Part shown: positions 17,645-26,079 of the stretch, in pieces
Position numbering within the stretch: the stretch's first letter is position 1
How the letters are laid out: each line of letters begins with the position of its first letter
Source of the DNA: CAVXFB01 sp963760935
Lineage (GTDB): Bacteria; Planctomycetota; Planctomycetia; Pirellulales; Thermoguttaceae
Reading direction: 5' to 3'
Length of the DNA stretch: 64,000 nucleotides
Assembly: GCA_963760935.1 (NCBI GenBank)
Contig: CAVXFB010000003.1
Span: 248,001 to 312,000 of the forward strand
Made by a program: the position numbers and the translations under genes
The notes under the pieces: generated by a model
Seen by the model: the letters and a program-made list of their open reading frames with translations, nothing else
Database searches by the model: none
Told to the model about the DNA's origin: nothing

Positions 17645-17835
17645 TTCTATCGAGGAAGAATCAGGAATCCGTGGTGATCGGCGGGGCCGATGGTTTTCAT
17701 CGCCTGATGAAAGTCACGGTGCTCGGTATTCAGGGCACAAAAGTGAAGCTGGGCTTCGAGGTCGATCCTGATGTTCCGGTCCATCGTTCGGAAGTGTGGG
17801 AACGAATCAACGCCGAGGCCGGTCAGGTCGCCTGA
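17638..17835 (+). CDS. csrA: Carbon storage regulator CsrA
   Basis: 65 residues beginning MLVLSRKNQESVVIGG, with VTVLGIQGTKVKLGFEVD and the closing VHRSEVWERI. This is full-length CsrA, the dimeric RNA-binding translational regulator that binds GGA motifs near ribosome sites. Strong ribosome site CGGAGG before ATG. The residues homologous to the RNA-binding R and LGF motifs are present. The purine-rich region downstream contains many GGA motifs and could be a target (inference). Confidence 0.93.
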   Translation: MLVLSRKNQESVVIGGADGFHRLMKVTVLGIQGTKVKLGFEVDPDVPVHRSEVWERINAEAGQVA

Positions 17836-17876
17836 CGGTTTGTCGGGCATTTTGCTGTACGACGGAAGGAGGACCA

Positions 17877-17945
17877 ATGAGAACAAGCAGGAAAGAGAAT
17901 CTGGTACGCGTAGAACGGAAAGGGCTGGAGCAAAAAGGTCAGTAA
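17877..17945 (+). CDS. Possible 22-residue small protein
   Basis: ATG 17877 is preceded by a strong AAGGAGG at ideal spacing. The peptide is short and basic (MRTSRKENLVRVERKGLEQK, then GQ and stop). The stop overlaps the ATG of a further 11-codon frame at 17945. No homologue is recognised; support is only the ribosome site. Confidence 0.35.
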   Translation: MRTSRKENLVRVERKGLEQKGQ

Positions 17946-18222
17946 TGAGCGGGGCCAGAAATGAGAAGAGGAAGGAATAAGGCAGGGCAGAGGACCTTGC
18001 GAAGGCAATCCAGCGCAGTCCGGCAGGAAAGGAAGCCGCAGAGACCCTGAAAGCGAAGCGGGGGATCGCAAGGAAGAAAGAGCAAGCGAGCTACCAAAAG
18101 AGGCGCGCCGGGGCCGGAACGAGAATGGGCGGAAGAGGAAAGCAGATTCAGGAAGAGCTACGTGAGAAAATAGAGGTGTGACACCCGTGTGTGTTAAGTC
18201 CTTGTTGTAAAGGAGAGCTAAA
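17946..18222 (+). other. Purine-rich stretch with an open frame lacking a start
   Basis: A strongly A/G-biased segment. One frame is open from 17981 to a stop at 18179-18181 (67 codons), encoding a Lys/Glu/Arg-rich, probably helical sequence, but it follows a stop codon and has no start of its own. It may be a decayed small basic protein gene or an RNA segment rich in GGA, the CsrA recognition motif. Confidence 0.35.
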
Positions 18223-18387
18223 ATGCTCGGTACTATTCTGATCGTGATCTTGGTTTTGATGCTTCTGGGTGCCGTGGGCACGTTGCCCACTTGGCCTCAC
18301 AGCAGAAGCTGGGGCTATGGCCCGAGCGGCGGGCTGGGATTGATTGTGGTCATCCTGCTCGTCCTGCTGTTGATGGGACGCCTGTGA
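18223..18387 (+). CDS. DUF3309 small membrane protein
   Basis: 54 residues from ATG 18223 with ribosome site AAGGAGAG. Two hydrophobic helices flank the invariant family core LPTWPHSRSWGYGPSGGLG. DUF3309 proteins are tiny inner-membrane proteins of unknown function, often found with stress genes such as those around it here. Confidence 0.88.
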   Translation: MLGTILIVILVLMLLGAVGTLPTWPHSRSWGYGPSGGLGLIVVILLVLLLMGRL

Positions 18388-18431
18388 TCCATCACATGGC
18401 TGAAGATCAAAGGAGAAGAGGAGAAGACAGG

Positions 18432-18701
18432 ATGAGAACGTTAATGTTTGTGGTGGTATTGCTCCTGGTTGGCATCGTCGGCGTTGGTTTTTACCGAGGT
18501 TGGTTTCAGGTTTCGACGGACAACACGGACCAAAGGCCCAGCGCTACAGTCACGGTGGACAAAGACAAAATCCACGCAGATGAGCAAAAGGTCAAGGAGA
18601 AGATGGGAGACTTCGGGCAAGAGGCCAAGGAAAAGATCGGCGACCGGGCCGGCAGCGTCAAAGAACCGGTAGGAGCCAACCATGTTGAAGGGGACAATTA
18701 A
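18432..18701 (+). CDS. Small membrane-anchored protein with charged helical tail
   Basis: 89 residues from ATG 18432 (ribosome site GGAGAAGACAGG). One N-terminal membrane helix (residues about 4-22), then a charged stretch VDKDKIHADEQKVKEKMGD with repeated Lys/Glu pairs, likely an amphipathic helix. Similar small proteins recur in planctomycete stress clusters. No function known. The 3' end overlaps the LapA-like gene by 20 bases. Confidence 0.7.
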   Translation: MRTLMFVVVLLLVGIVGVGFYRGWFQVSTDNTDQRPSATVTVDKDKIHADEQKVKEKMGDFGQEAKEKIGDRAGSVKEPVGANHVEGDN

Positions 18702-18915
18702 CAAATTGAAGATCGTGGCCATTGCCGCGATCGCCTTGGTGGTTGTGGTCGTGGTCTTGCAGAACACGCAATCTGTCGAAACGAAGCTGCTGTTTCTCAA
18801 GGTGACGATGCCCAATGCGGCCCTCTTGTTCGGAACGTTGATCATCGGTTTTGCGATCGGCGTACTGACTGCGGGACACATTGTATCCAGTGCGAAGCGT
18901 GGGCCGACGGATTAA
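18682..18915 (+). CDS. LapA-like (DUF1049) membrane protein
   Basis: 77 residues with two membrane helices. The first carries VLQNTQSVETKLLFL, the second LLFGTLIIGFAIGVLTAGH. The Asn-Thr-Gln-x-Val motif between helices is the LapA/DUF1049 signature. In Escherichia coli LapA works with LapB in lipopolysaccharide assembly; in other phyla the role is unproven. Overlaps the preceding gene and is followed closely by the DUF1328 gene. Confidence 0.85.
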   Translation: MLKGTINKLKIVAIAAIALVVVVVVLQNTQSVETKLLFLKVTMPNAALLFGTLIIGFAIGVLTAGHIVSSAKRGPTD

Positions 18916-18945
18916 AAACACTTTGTGTACGAAGGAAAACCTCAC

Positions 18946-19122
18946 ATGTTACAGCTTGCAGTCACGTTTCTGGTAGTCGCTCTGATCGCCGCCTTCTTTG
19001 GATTCGCGGGAGTGGCGTCTCTGTCCTGGGCGGGAGCGAAGATACTCTTCGTTATCTTCCTCGTCCTCGCGGTGTTGTCTTTCCTGGGCTATGGATTCAG
19101 AGGGCGGTACTTCAGAGGGTAG
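18946..19122 (+). CDS. DUF1328 (YtjA-like) membrane protein, copy 1
   Basis: 58 residues beginning MLQLAVTFLVVALIAAFFG, with the family core GFAGVASLSWAGAKILF and a closing GRYFRG. Two membrane helices. Start chosen at ATG 18946, since the copy at 21739 begins with the same residues. The two copies differ at only a few positions and are similar at DNA level too, so they are a recent duplication flanking the receiver-BON and YXWGXW genes. Function unknown; the family is often stress-induced. Confidence 0.9.
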   Translation: MLQLAVTFLVVALIAAFFGFAGVASLSWAGAKILFVIFLVLAVLSFLGYGFRGRYFRG

Positions 19123-19194
19123 CGGGGGAGCGTCTATCGTCAGAAGCTCTCTCACGTTGCGTCGGAACGAACAAAATCACGGAGGGTCTGTATC

Positions 19195-19947
19195 GTGAAT
19201 AGGGAAACGGTTGTTCAACAGCGGGCGAATGGTTCAAAGCCCATTCGAGTCTTGATGGCCGATCCCGACGAGTCGCTTCAACCGTTGTATCGAGAGCGTC
19301 TCCTGCAGGAGGGCTTTGAACTGGCCACGGCATCAAGCGGGCTAGAGTGCGTTGCTCGGCTGCGCGAGCGCGTACCGGACGTGCTCGTGCTCGAACCGCA
19401 GTTGCCGTGGGGCGGCGGCGAGGGGGTTTTAGCGATCATGGGCGAAGTTTCCGAGCTTGCAACCGTGCCGGTAATCGTCCTTACCTCGTGCCGCGATTCT
19501 CGTCTCTTGGAAGCTGTAGCACGGTTTCCGGTGAGCGACTATCAACTCAAACCGCTGGCGCCTGATCGGTTGGCGGGACGGCTCCGCACCATACTCGCTC
19601 ATCCCAAGCTGCGATTCACTTTGGCCGAACAAAACGGCCGCCTGGAATGTTCGATCACCCGGCGAACCGGCGGCCGCGTCCGGGACCTGCGTGTCGAGAC
19701 CGTTGACGGACGAATCATTGTGCATGGCCGATCCGACTCGCACCATGTCAAGCAGTTGGCGCTGGCCGCCGTGCGGGAAGCGTTTGAAGCCTCTAAGTCC
19801 CAGTCCGAAAGGATCGAGTTGGACATTGAAGTTACGCCAATTAATGGATGGCAGGCCCGGCGGTGTACCTTATCCGAAACAAAGAATGAGACTTTCTCAG
19901 ATGAAATCGCCAACACAAGTCAACTCGCTCTCACAAAGGAGACCTAG
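19195..19947 (+). CDS. Degenerate receiver domain fused to a BON-like domain
   Basis: 250 residues. Residues about 17-130 have the CheY-like fold pattern: VLMADPDES acidic pocket, VIVLTS threonine/serine strand and the conserved Lys in QLKPLA. The phosphoacceptor position, normally Asp in a LLD-x-x-x-P motif, reads VLEPQLP, so it is Glu. Residues about 145-220 (LECSITRRTGGRVRDLRVE, then VDGRIIVHG) match BON, a domain that binds phospholipid or envelope components. A Glu at this site often mimics the phosphorylated state, suggesting a constitutive output (inference). Starts at ATG 19195, ribosome site GGAGG. Confidence 0.75.
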   Translation: MNRETVVQQRANGSKPIRVLMADPDESLQPLYRERLLQEGFELATASSGLECVARLRERVPDVLVLEPQLPWGGGEGVLAIMGEVSELATVPVIVLTSCRDSRLLEAVARFPVSDYQLKPLAPDRLAGRLRTILAHPKLRFTLAEQNGRLECSITRRTGGRVRDLRVETVDGRIIVHGRSDSHHVKQLALAAVREAFEASKSQSERIELDIEVTPINGWQARRCTLSETKNETFSDEIANTSQLALTKET

Positions 19948-19948
19948 T

Positions 19949-21631
19949 ATGAACCTGCGTCATGTCTGCAAATGGTGCGTGATCAGTACAGTAATAGTTC
20001 TTGGGTCAAGCTTTGGCTTGAACAAGGCCCTATTCGCACAATCGGCCCCGGCGAACGCCGAGCAAGGGGTGCAAGTGCTCACGCGGGGGCCGGTTCATGA
20101 GGCGTTCGCGGAAACGGTGACTTACGATCCCGAGCCGGGCGTCGTGGTGCCGAAAGCGCCGCCGGCTGCCATCGAAGAAGTGCCACCAGAACAGCGGCTG
20201 GAGGGAGCCAACGTTGCGTGGATACCCGGCTACTGGGGTTGGGACGACGAGCGAAAAGATTTCCTTTGGGTCAGCGGCATCTGGCGCAATCTGCCGCCTG
20301 GCCGCCAATGGGTGCCCGGCTATTGGGGCAAGTCCGCGCAAGGCTCTCAATGGACTTCCGGGTACTGGGCCGATGCCCAGGCGAGCGAGGTGGAATACTT
20401 GCCCGAGCCGCCTGCGACTGTCGAAAATGGGCCCAACATCGCCGCCTCTTCTCCCGACCAAACATGGCTGCCCGGCTGTTGGATCTGGCAGAATGGCCGC
20501 TATGCCTGGCGACCCGGTTTCTGGGCCGACGCGCAGCCGAATTGGGATTGGGTTCCTGCCCACTACGTTTGGGCACCGCGAGGCTACGTCTATGTCGACG
20601 GCTATTGGGATTACCCGGTCGTTCGGCGCGGCGCGCTATTCGCGCCGGTGTATTTCAATGCGAACGTGTATGGGAGGAGAGGTTTTTCCTATTCGCCGAC
20701 CGCAGTGATCAATCTGGGCGTGTTCGCCAACCATCTCTTTTTGCGGCCGCAATATCAACACTACTATTTCGGCGACTACTACGCGGCCAACTACCGCAGT
20801 GTCGGTTTCTACCCCTCCTATTCGTACAATTCCAGCCGTTACGGCTACGACCCGATCTACGCGCATGACCGCTGGCAGCATCGACAGGACCGTGGATGGG
20901 AACAACGCCAACAGGCGGACTTCCAAAACCGCCGCGATCATGAGAATCTGCGACCGCCGCGCACATGGGCGGGCCAGGGATTGCGAAACGCGAGTGAGGC
21001 CACTTCAGGGGCAGGACTCCCCGGGGTTGCCTCGCTGCTTAACGATCTGAGCAGAAACAGAGACAGCCAACTGCGATTCCAGTCGGTAAATCAGGCAGAG
21101 CGACAAAGACTTGCTCAGCAGGCGCAAGATGTTCAACGATTCCGCCAACAGCGGCAAAATCTGGAAACGGGCGCGGTGGGTGCTCCTGCCGGAACGCGCA
21201 CCAAGGAAGTCGCACCAGCCAGAGTGAGACTTCATGGGTCTCCGATTGTGGCGAAATCCGGCGCTGAGCTGGGTAGGGACCACGCTCCGCCGAAGATGTA
21301 CGAGACTCCCAAGCCGGATCCCAATGTGGCTGCCAAGCCGCGAGTGAATCGATCGGCGAACCAACCGCAGCAACGCTCGGTAAACCGGATGCCGCTCGAC
21401 ACCGTGCAACCGCAGCAACAACCGCGAGTTGAGCGAGCGGCCCCGCAACCGCAGCCCCGGGTCGAACGGGCCGCCCCGCAACCGCGGCCGCAACCCAAAG
21501 CTGATCGGCCAACGCCCCAGCGGCAGCCGCAGCCCAAAGCGGATCGGCGCGCGCCGCAACCACGGGGCAACCCAGCGGCAGCGAGGCAGGGCAAACCCAA
21601 GGACAATGACCATGGCGACAAGAACAAATAG
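19949..21631 (+). CDS. Secreted YXWGXW-repeat protein
   Basis: 560 residues from ATG 19949 (ribosome site AGGAGA, one base after the receiver-BON stop). Signal peptide about 1-30. Residues 90-230 carry repeated W-x-x-G-Y-W motifs (WIPGYWGWDD, WVPGYWG, WTSGYW, WRPGFWAD, WVPAHYVWAP), the YXWGXW repeat found in planctomycete envelope proteins. A Tyr-rich segment follows (about 260-310), then a Gln/Arg/Pro-rich tail with many QPQ-type repeats, likely disordered and basic. Probably extracellular or periplasmic, perhaps cell-wall bound. Confidence 0.8.
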   Translation: MNLRHVCKWCVISTVIVLGSSFGLNKALFAQSAPANAEQGVQVLTRGPVHEAFAETVTYDPEPGVVVPKAPPAAIEEVPPEQRLEGANVAWIPGYWGWDDERKDFLWVSGIWRNLPPGRQWVPGYWGKSAQGSQWTSGYWADAQASEVEYLPEPPATVENGPNIAASSPDQTWLPGCWIWQNGRYAWRPGFWADAQPNWDWVPAHYVWAPRGYVYVDGYWDYPVVRRGALFAPVYFNANVYGRRGFSYSPTAVINLGVFANHLFLRPQYQHYYFGDYYAANYRSVGFYPSYSYNSSRYGYDPIYAHDRWQHRQDRGWEQRQQADFQNRRDHENLRPPRTWAGQGLRNASEATSGAGLPGVASLLNDLSRNRDSQLRFQSVNQAERQRLAQQAQDVQRFRQQRQNLETGAVGAPAGTRTKEVAPARVRLHGSPIVAKSGAELGRDHAPPKMYETPKPDPNVAAKPRVNRSANQPQQRSVNRMPLDTVQPQQQPRVERAAPQPQPRVERAAPQPRPQPKADRPTPQRQPQPKADRRAPQPRGNPAAARQGKPKDNDHGDKNK

Positions 21632-21738
21632 CAGGAGCGCCGACCGTAAGGCCTTGTTGCGTTTATGAGCAGTCGATCGCGGGCCGTGCCGGCAATTCGC
21701 CACCTTGGCCCAACCCTTTTTGTGAAGGAGAACTTGAC

Positions 21739-21915
21739 ATGTTACAGCTTGCAATTACGTTTTTGGTGATCGCCCTGATCGCCGCCTTTCTTGGATTCGC
21801 GGGAGTGGCATCCCTGTCTTGGGCGGGAGCGAAGATACTCTTCGTCGTCTTCCTCATCCTCGCGGTGCTGTCTTTCCTGGGCCATGGGTTCAGAGGGCGC
21901 TACTTCAGGGGATAA
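21739..21915 (+). CDS. DUF1328 (YtjA-like) membrane protein, copy 2
   Basis: 58 residues, nearly identical to the gene at 18946 (start MLQLAITFLVIALIAAFLG, end GRYFRG). Ribosome site GAAGGAG precedes ATG 21739. Two membrane helices, function unknown. It closes the stress/envelope cluster; after it come about 400 bases without a gene. Confidence 0.9.
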   Translation: MLQLAITFLVIALIAAFLGFAGVASLSWAGAKILFVVFLILAVLSFLGHGFRGRYFRG

Positions 21916-22327
21916 CGAGAATGGAGTTGAAAGGAGGAGCTAGAAGGGGTCATATGTCATGCTGCACATTCCGCGGCTGACCGGCTGGCTTGCACTCAAC
22001 CTAGACTCCTGTTCGTGCGTACCACACGGCCGGTACGGGGGCGAGCTGCTTATGCCTGAACGAGCAATGCTTGATCGTGTTGTGGCCCCTCCGTGCGTAC
22101 GATGTCACGCACCGGTGGCCCCGATAGATCGGCTATCGGGGCGGCGAAGCCGCAAGAGGTATTCCTCGCGACTTCACCCTCGTCTGCCTGTCCGCACTGC
22201 GATGGCAAGCAATCGCGGGCACCCGCGTAAGCCTGAAACCTCTTTTAGGGTTAGCCCGTACCGTTCGGACTCGGACTCAAGGCGGGCCTGAACTCTCCGT
22301 GAACTACCGTATTGAATGGCTTCGCGC
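21916..22327. other. Non-coding stretch at the edge of the mobile region
   Basis: No supported gene. An inverted repeat GTGCGT-ACGATGTC-ACGCAC is present near 22095-22114. In leftward reading a GGGTGAAGTC...GGAATACC string resembles the start of group II intron domain I, but too weakly to call. Confidence 0.35.
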
Positions 22328-23323
22328 TTACTTCGTGACCGATTGCCCGGTCGGTTCGGCGACGGGCAGCGAAATGTGCTCGAAGAAGCCGCCGTGGGCC
22401 CAGCCGTCGCTGTCGACGGTATCGGCGCCTACCGTCGATGCATAGAGGCCATATTGTTCGGAGCATCTCTTCCCGGCGAAACTGGCCACCACGTCGCCTT
22501 CGGTTGGCTTGTGAAAGGCAAGACCCGCGTCGGCAACCTCCAACGGCGTCTTGCCGCCCAGTTCGTCGTACGGTTTGCTCCAATCGTGCCAGAGCTTGCT
22601 GATCATAGGCAGCCCGGGGTCGCGGTTCTGCAAGTGCATATAAAGTTTCTTCGTCTGCCATGCAGGCAAACCGTCCAGGGCCAGGCTTGAATCGGCGGCC
22701 ATCTTGTAGGCGTCGACTACTGCCAGCACCACTGCCTTGTGATCGGGATGACCTGCCCGATCGCCGCGCGGTTCGTGCGTGACGATCACCTCGGGTCGGT
22801 ACGTTCGGATCAAAGTTGCCAGCTTCGTAGCGGCGTTCAGTTTTCCGCGGGCAACCAAGTCGGAATCGATTTGCGCGGGCAGGGGTTTCGGGAACGGTAT
22901 CGCCCATCCCTCAAGCGTCGTCTCGGGATTGCCGCCCTTGGAAACACCGCTGCGCAGTCGAACAAAGATGGGCGGGTTCCGAAGCCCGTATGCCCAGTCG
23001 GTGTTAAGCAACTCTTCTTCTCGCGTGGAACCCTCGATAAAATGCCCAGTTCGGCCGGGCCGAAGCCTTTCACCGCTGGTGGCCGAGACATGTACCATCG
23101 GCATTTTAAGTACCGTTGAGTAGTACGGAATTAGTCCGCCGAAGACAATCCCTTCGTCATCCGGATGGGTGCTGATGAGCATCAGCTCCGCCTTTTTCGG
23201 CTGGGGATTCCACGCCCCGTAGGCGACCGGAATTGGCGGGTCGGCCACGGCCGTGCCGGCCGAGAATCCCAGGAGAGCAACCGAGAATGCAAACCAAAAC
23301 GATAACCGACTGGTCGTCGCCAT
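22328..23323 (-). CDS. Secreted PIG-L family deacetylase
   Basis: 331 residues from MATTSRLSFWF, the Met that opens a clear signal peptide (an upstream ATG at 23395 would bury it). Metal-binding STHPDDEGIVFGG is at residues about 51-63, and the second metal motif HPDHKAV is in the middle. PIG-L/LmbE enzymes are zinc-dependent N-deacetylases of N-acetylglucosamine-type conjugates; the substrate here is unknown. Full length and intact. It is the last chromosomal-type gene before the intron-rich region. Confidence 0.85.
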   Translation of the reverse strand: MATTSRLSFWFAFSVALLGFSAGTAVADPPIPVAYGAWNPQPKKAELMLISTHPDDEGIVFGGLIPYYSTVLKMPMVHVSATSGERLRPGRTGHFIEGSTREEELLNTDWAYGLRNPPIFVRLRSGVSKGGNPETTLEGWAIPFPKPLPAQIDSDLVARGKLNAATKLATLIRTYRPEVIVTHEPRGDRAGHPDHKAVVLAVVDAYKMAADSSLALDGLPAWQTKKLYMHLQNRDPGLPMISKLWHDWSKPYDELGGKTPLEVADAGLAFHKPTEGDVVASFAGKRCSEQYGLYASTVGADTVDSDGWAHGGFFEHISLPVAEPTGQSVTK

Positions 23324-23639
23324 CGCCGGAATCCTCGCTAAGAAAAACCACTTGTTCCATTGTCCGAGACGCGTCACGGGAGCACTATCGCTCATGCATA
23401 GAACCTACCAGAATTGCCGCCAATCATCAACAATTGGGCGATGCGGGCAGTTCCGAAAGCTCGTATATCGGGACAACGGAGCCGCAACAGGTCTCGCGAT
23501 CTACCGCGTCCTGATATTCGTATCGGCGCCCCGATTGGCAACCAATCGAGACCATCCCGTCCCTCGTCTCCCGTTCCCCGCCCCTCGGTTCGCCCCGACA
23601 GGATGGGAGACCCCCCAGGCTAGTATTGGTCCTTTCCCT
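23324..23639. other. Non-coding stretch upstream of the PIG-L gene
   Basis: Nothing coding is supported. Its right part probably continues the decayed group II intron fragment described next, but I could not follow homology below about 23640. Confidence 0.35.
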
Positions 23640-23872
23640 CGGGCCTCGCCGGATCTACCGTTGCACCTCCGCGTGACCATTGGGCGTCTGCGTCTATTGC
23701 CGCATTACCCGGTGCGTCCGGCCTTATATCCGATTTCTATTCGTCGAGTCTGAGTTTTGGCATCGGCTCCCTTCAGATTCCATCTCGCGGTGGACACCCT
23801 GGCCTAGCCTCGCGGTTCCGGTCACTGCGGCCCGCAAGGGACTTCCACCTTCAAGGCTCAAAACATGCCTGG
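23640..23872 (-). mobile_element. Group II intron domain I fragment (second intron)
   Basis: On the minus strand this reads GGTGGAAGTCCCTTGCGG, then AGGGTGTCCACCGCGAGATG, GAATCTGAAGGGAGCC and GACGAATAGAAATCGGATAT. These are hallmark domain I strings of bacterial group II introns. It lies directly after the 3' end of the complete intron, lacks the canonical GTGCG start and has no reverse transcriptase of its own, so it is a relic. Confidence 0.55.
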
Positions 23873-23946
23873 ATCGGGTAGGAGGGGGCGTTGCCGCCCC
23901 CGTCCTCCCACACGACCGTGCGTACGGTTCCGTACACGGCGGTTCA
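23873..23946 (-). ncRNA. Group II intron domains V and VI
   Basis: Domain V is GAACCGCCGTGTACGG, then a short loop, then CCGTACGCACGG, with a two-base CG bulge opposite a continuous strand. Domain VI (GGGAGGA...TCCTACCC, capped by GGCG-GCAA-CGCC) has an unpaired A before CCC, in the branch-point position seven bases from the 3' end. These are the catalytic and branch elements needed for splicing. Confidence 0.75.
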
Positions 23947-25208
23947 GATTAAACGCTTAAAACGCTGTGACTCGGTAATAAGGCTCACCAGACCGAGCTG
24001 GTGCAGATAACGGGTCGGGACCGCTTGGTTCATGTGGCTTGCGCCGGCATTCCACCAAGGGCCATGCCCGTTGGTCGCGGAAGTCCACGCTCGGGCGTGG
24101 TCCAGTCCGCGTCGCATCAGTTCGCGGGCGCGAGTCCAGTTTCGCTTCCACTGCCGCCAAAGAATGGCCCGCAGTTTCCGGCGAATCCACTGGTCCAGTT
24201 CCTCGAACGTGATCCGAATCTGCGATTTCCGGTAGTACGACACCCAACCGCGAAGCACTGGACGCAATTCCTCCAACACGCGACGAAGGCTACGCCCTCG
24301 ACCACGCCGGAAAATCGTCCGAAGTTTCTCCTTCAATCGTTTCACCGACTGAGGCGACACCTTCAGCTTTGGTTGGCGATGCGGCGTCACCGTATAGCCC
24401 AGGAACTTGCGGTTCCAGGGCCGGTCCACCGCACTCTTCTCTCGATTGACCTTCAAACGCAAACGTTCCCGAAGGAATCGCTCGACCGACGACAAAACGC
24501 GTTCGCCCGCCGCTTTCGACCGCACATAGATGTTGCAATCGTCGGCGTATCGGACGAATCGGTGCCCACGCCGCTGAAGCTCGCTATCCAACTCGTCGAG
24601 CAGGATGTTGCTCAGCAGCGGCGAGAGCGGGCCGCCTTGCGGCGTCCCTTCCGTGCGTTGCGTCACCAGTCCATCTTCCATCATGCCCGCCTGCAAGTAG
24701 CGGCGGATCAGACGAAGGATGCGTTTGTCTTCGATGTGCCGAGCCATCCGCGACATCAAGATGTCATGGTTGACCCGATCGAAGAACTTCTCCAGATCCA
24801 TGTCCACCACCCAGCGATGCCCGGCCTCGATGTACTCCCGCGCCCGATCAATCGCTTGATGGGCGCTGCGTCTCGGACGAAAGCCGAAGCTTTGGTCCGA
24901 AAATCGAGGATCGAAGTATCGCTGCAACACTTGGTTGAGGGCCTGTTGAATCAGTCGATCGAGAACCGTCGGAATGCCCAGCATCCGCACGCCTTTGCCG
25001 CCCGGCTTGGGGATTTCCACCTTCCGAACCGGCGAGGGACGATACGTACCGCTGAGCAGTTCTTCCCGGATGGCCTCCCAGCAGGCTTGGAGCAAGGGCT
25101 TCAAGCCGTCAACGGTGATTCCGTCAACGCCCGGATGCCCTTGTTGCCAACCACCTGCCGGTAAGCCGCCAGCATGTTCTTAGGGCATACAACCTCCTCC
25201 ATCGTCAT
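23944..25208 (-). CDS. ltrA: Group II intron reverse transcriptase/maturase, frameshifted near the start
   Basis: Reverse transcriptase with RT motifs including LDRLIQQALNQVL, FGFRPRRSAHQA, VVDMDLEKFFDRV, GTPQGGPLSPLLSN and the catalytic RYADD. A maturase (X) domain follows (RGWVSYYRKSQI) and the C-terminus has ARAWTSATNGHGPWWNAG. No HNH endonuclease domain. The N-terminus MTMEEVVCPKNMLAAYRQVV lies in another frame: the normal KGAPGVDGITVDGL segment reads KGIRALTE because one base is missing near 25133. Unless that is a sequence error, the protein cannot be made full length and the intron would be immobile. Confidence 0.85.
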
Positions 25209-25614
25209 CAAGGTCTTCTCGCCGACGTGCTCATTACATGCCGTGCCTGCTTGATGTGCGCAGACCGTGCTCTCGGCGGTTCCGCCGCCTACCCTCCGGT
25301 TGCGATCCGGCTTTCCAGCCATCTTGTCTGCATCTCGTTCAGGCATCGAATGCTCTGCGTCGGTTCGGTCTAATCTGTTCGGCCCTTCGGCACGTCGATG
25401 CGGCCTTGCGATCCCCGGCCGTTTCTCCCCTTTCGGGCGAGTGTCTCGATCGAGCGGGCCGCCGGCCCGCGACTACTATGGCCTCGGCTGACTTCTGTCG
25501 TCCCTTCGGCCCGCCTTGCGACGGGCCTAGTGGGCGTTCAAGGCTGAGTTGACTTGTTTACTGTTTTCGATTATGCCTTCTCCTGTCTTGGATGATTCAA
25601 ACAGGAGAGGGATT

Positions 25615-26079
25615 ATGGGCAAGGAAGCCAAGCACGTCGTTCGGCTGAAAGTCGAAGATCGAGAATGGTTGCAGTCGCTGCTGCGTAAGGGAGGCCAGAG
25701 CGAATCGCTCTTGAAACGGGCGCGAGTGTTGCTCAAGGCCGACCAGTCGCAGCAGGGGCCGGGGTGGAGCGACGAACGAATTGCCGAGTTTGCCGAGGTC
25801 GGGCTGTCTACGGTGTACCGTGTGCGGCAACGCTTTGTGGAAGACGGAGCGGCAGCGGCTGTCTGCCGCCAGAGGGCGGAAGGCCGACAGTATCGCAAGT
25901 TGGACGGCGAACAAGAAGCGCGTCTGATAGCGTTGGCGTGCAGCCAAGCGCCGGAGGGCCGGAACCGTTGGACACTGCACCTGTTGGCCGACCGCTTGGT
26001 GGCCTTGCAAATCGTGGACGACATCAGCCATGAATGCGTACGTAGCACGCTTAAAAAAACGAACTTAAGCCTCACTTGA
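25615..26079 (+). CDS. IS630 transposase, N-terminal part (orfA)
   Basis: Starts at ATG 25615 (MGKEAKHVVRLKVEDREWLQ) after ribosome site AGGAGAGG. Helix-turn-helix region around DERIAEFAEVGLSTVYRVRQ. The frame stops shortly after CVRSTLKK, where the DNA has a run of seven A (26053-26059). A -1 shift on this run gives KKNELKPHL and joins the catalytic frame, the usual way IS630-type transposases are made. Confidence 0.85.
   Translation: MGKEAKHVVRLKVEDREWLQSLLRKGGQSESLLKRARVLLKADQSQQGPGWSDERIAEFAEVGLSTVYRVRQRFVEDGAAAAVCRQRAEGRQYRKLDGEQEARLIALACSQAPEGRNRWTLHLLADRLVALQIVDDISHECVRSTLKKTNLSLT

Noticed and set aside
24001..25164. A 387-residue plus-strand frame
   Set aside because: It is antisense to the intron reverse transcriptase, whose motifs are unmistakable.
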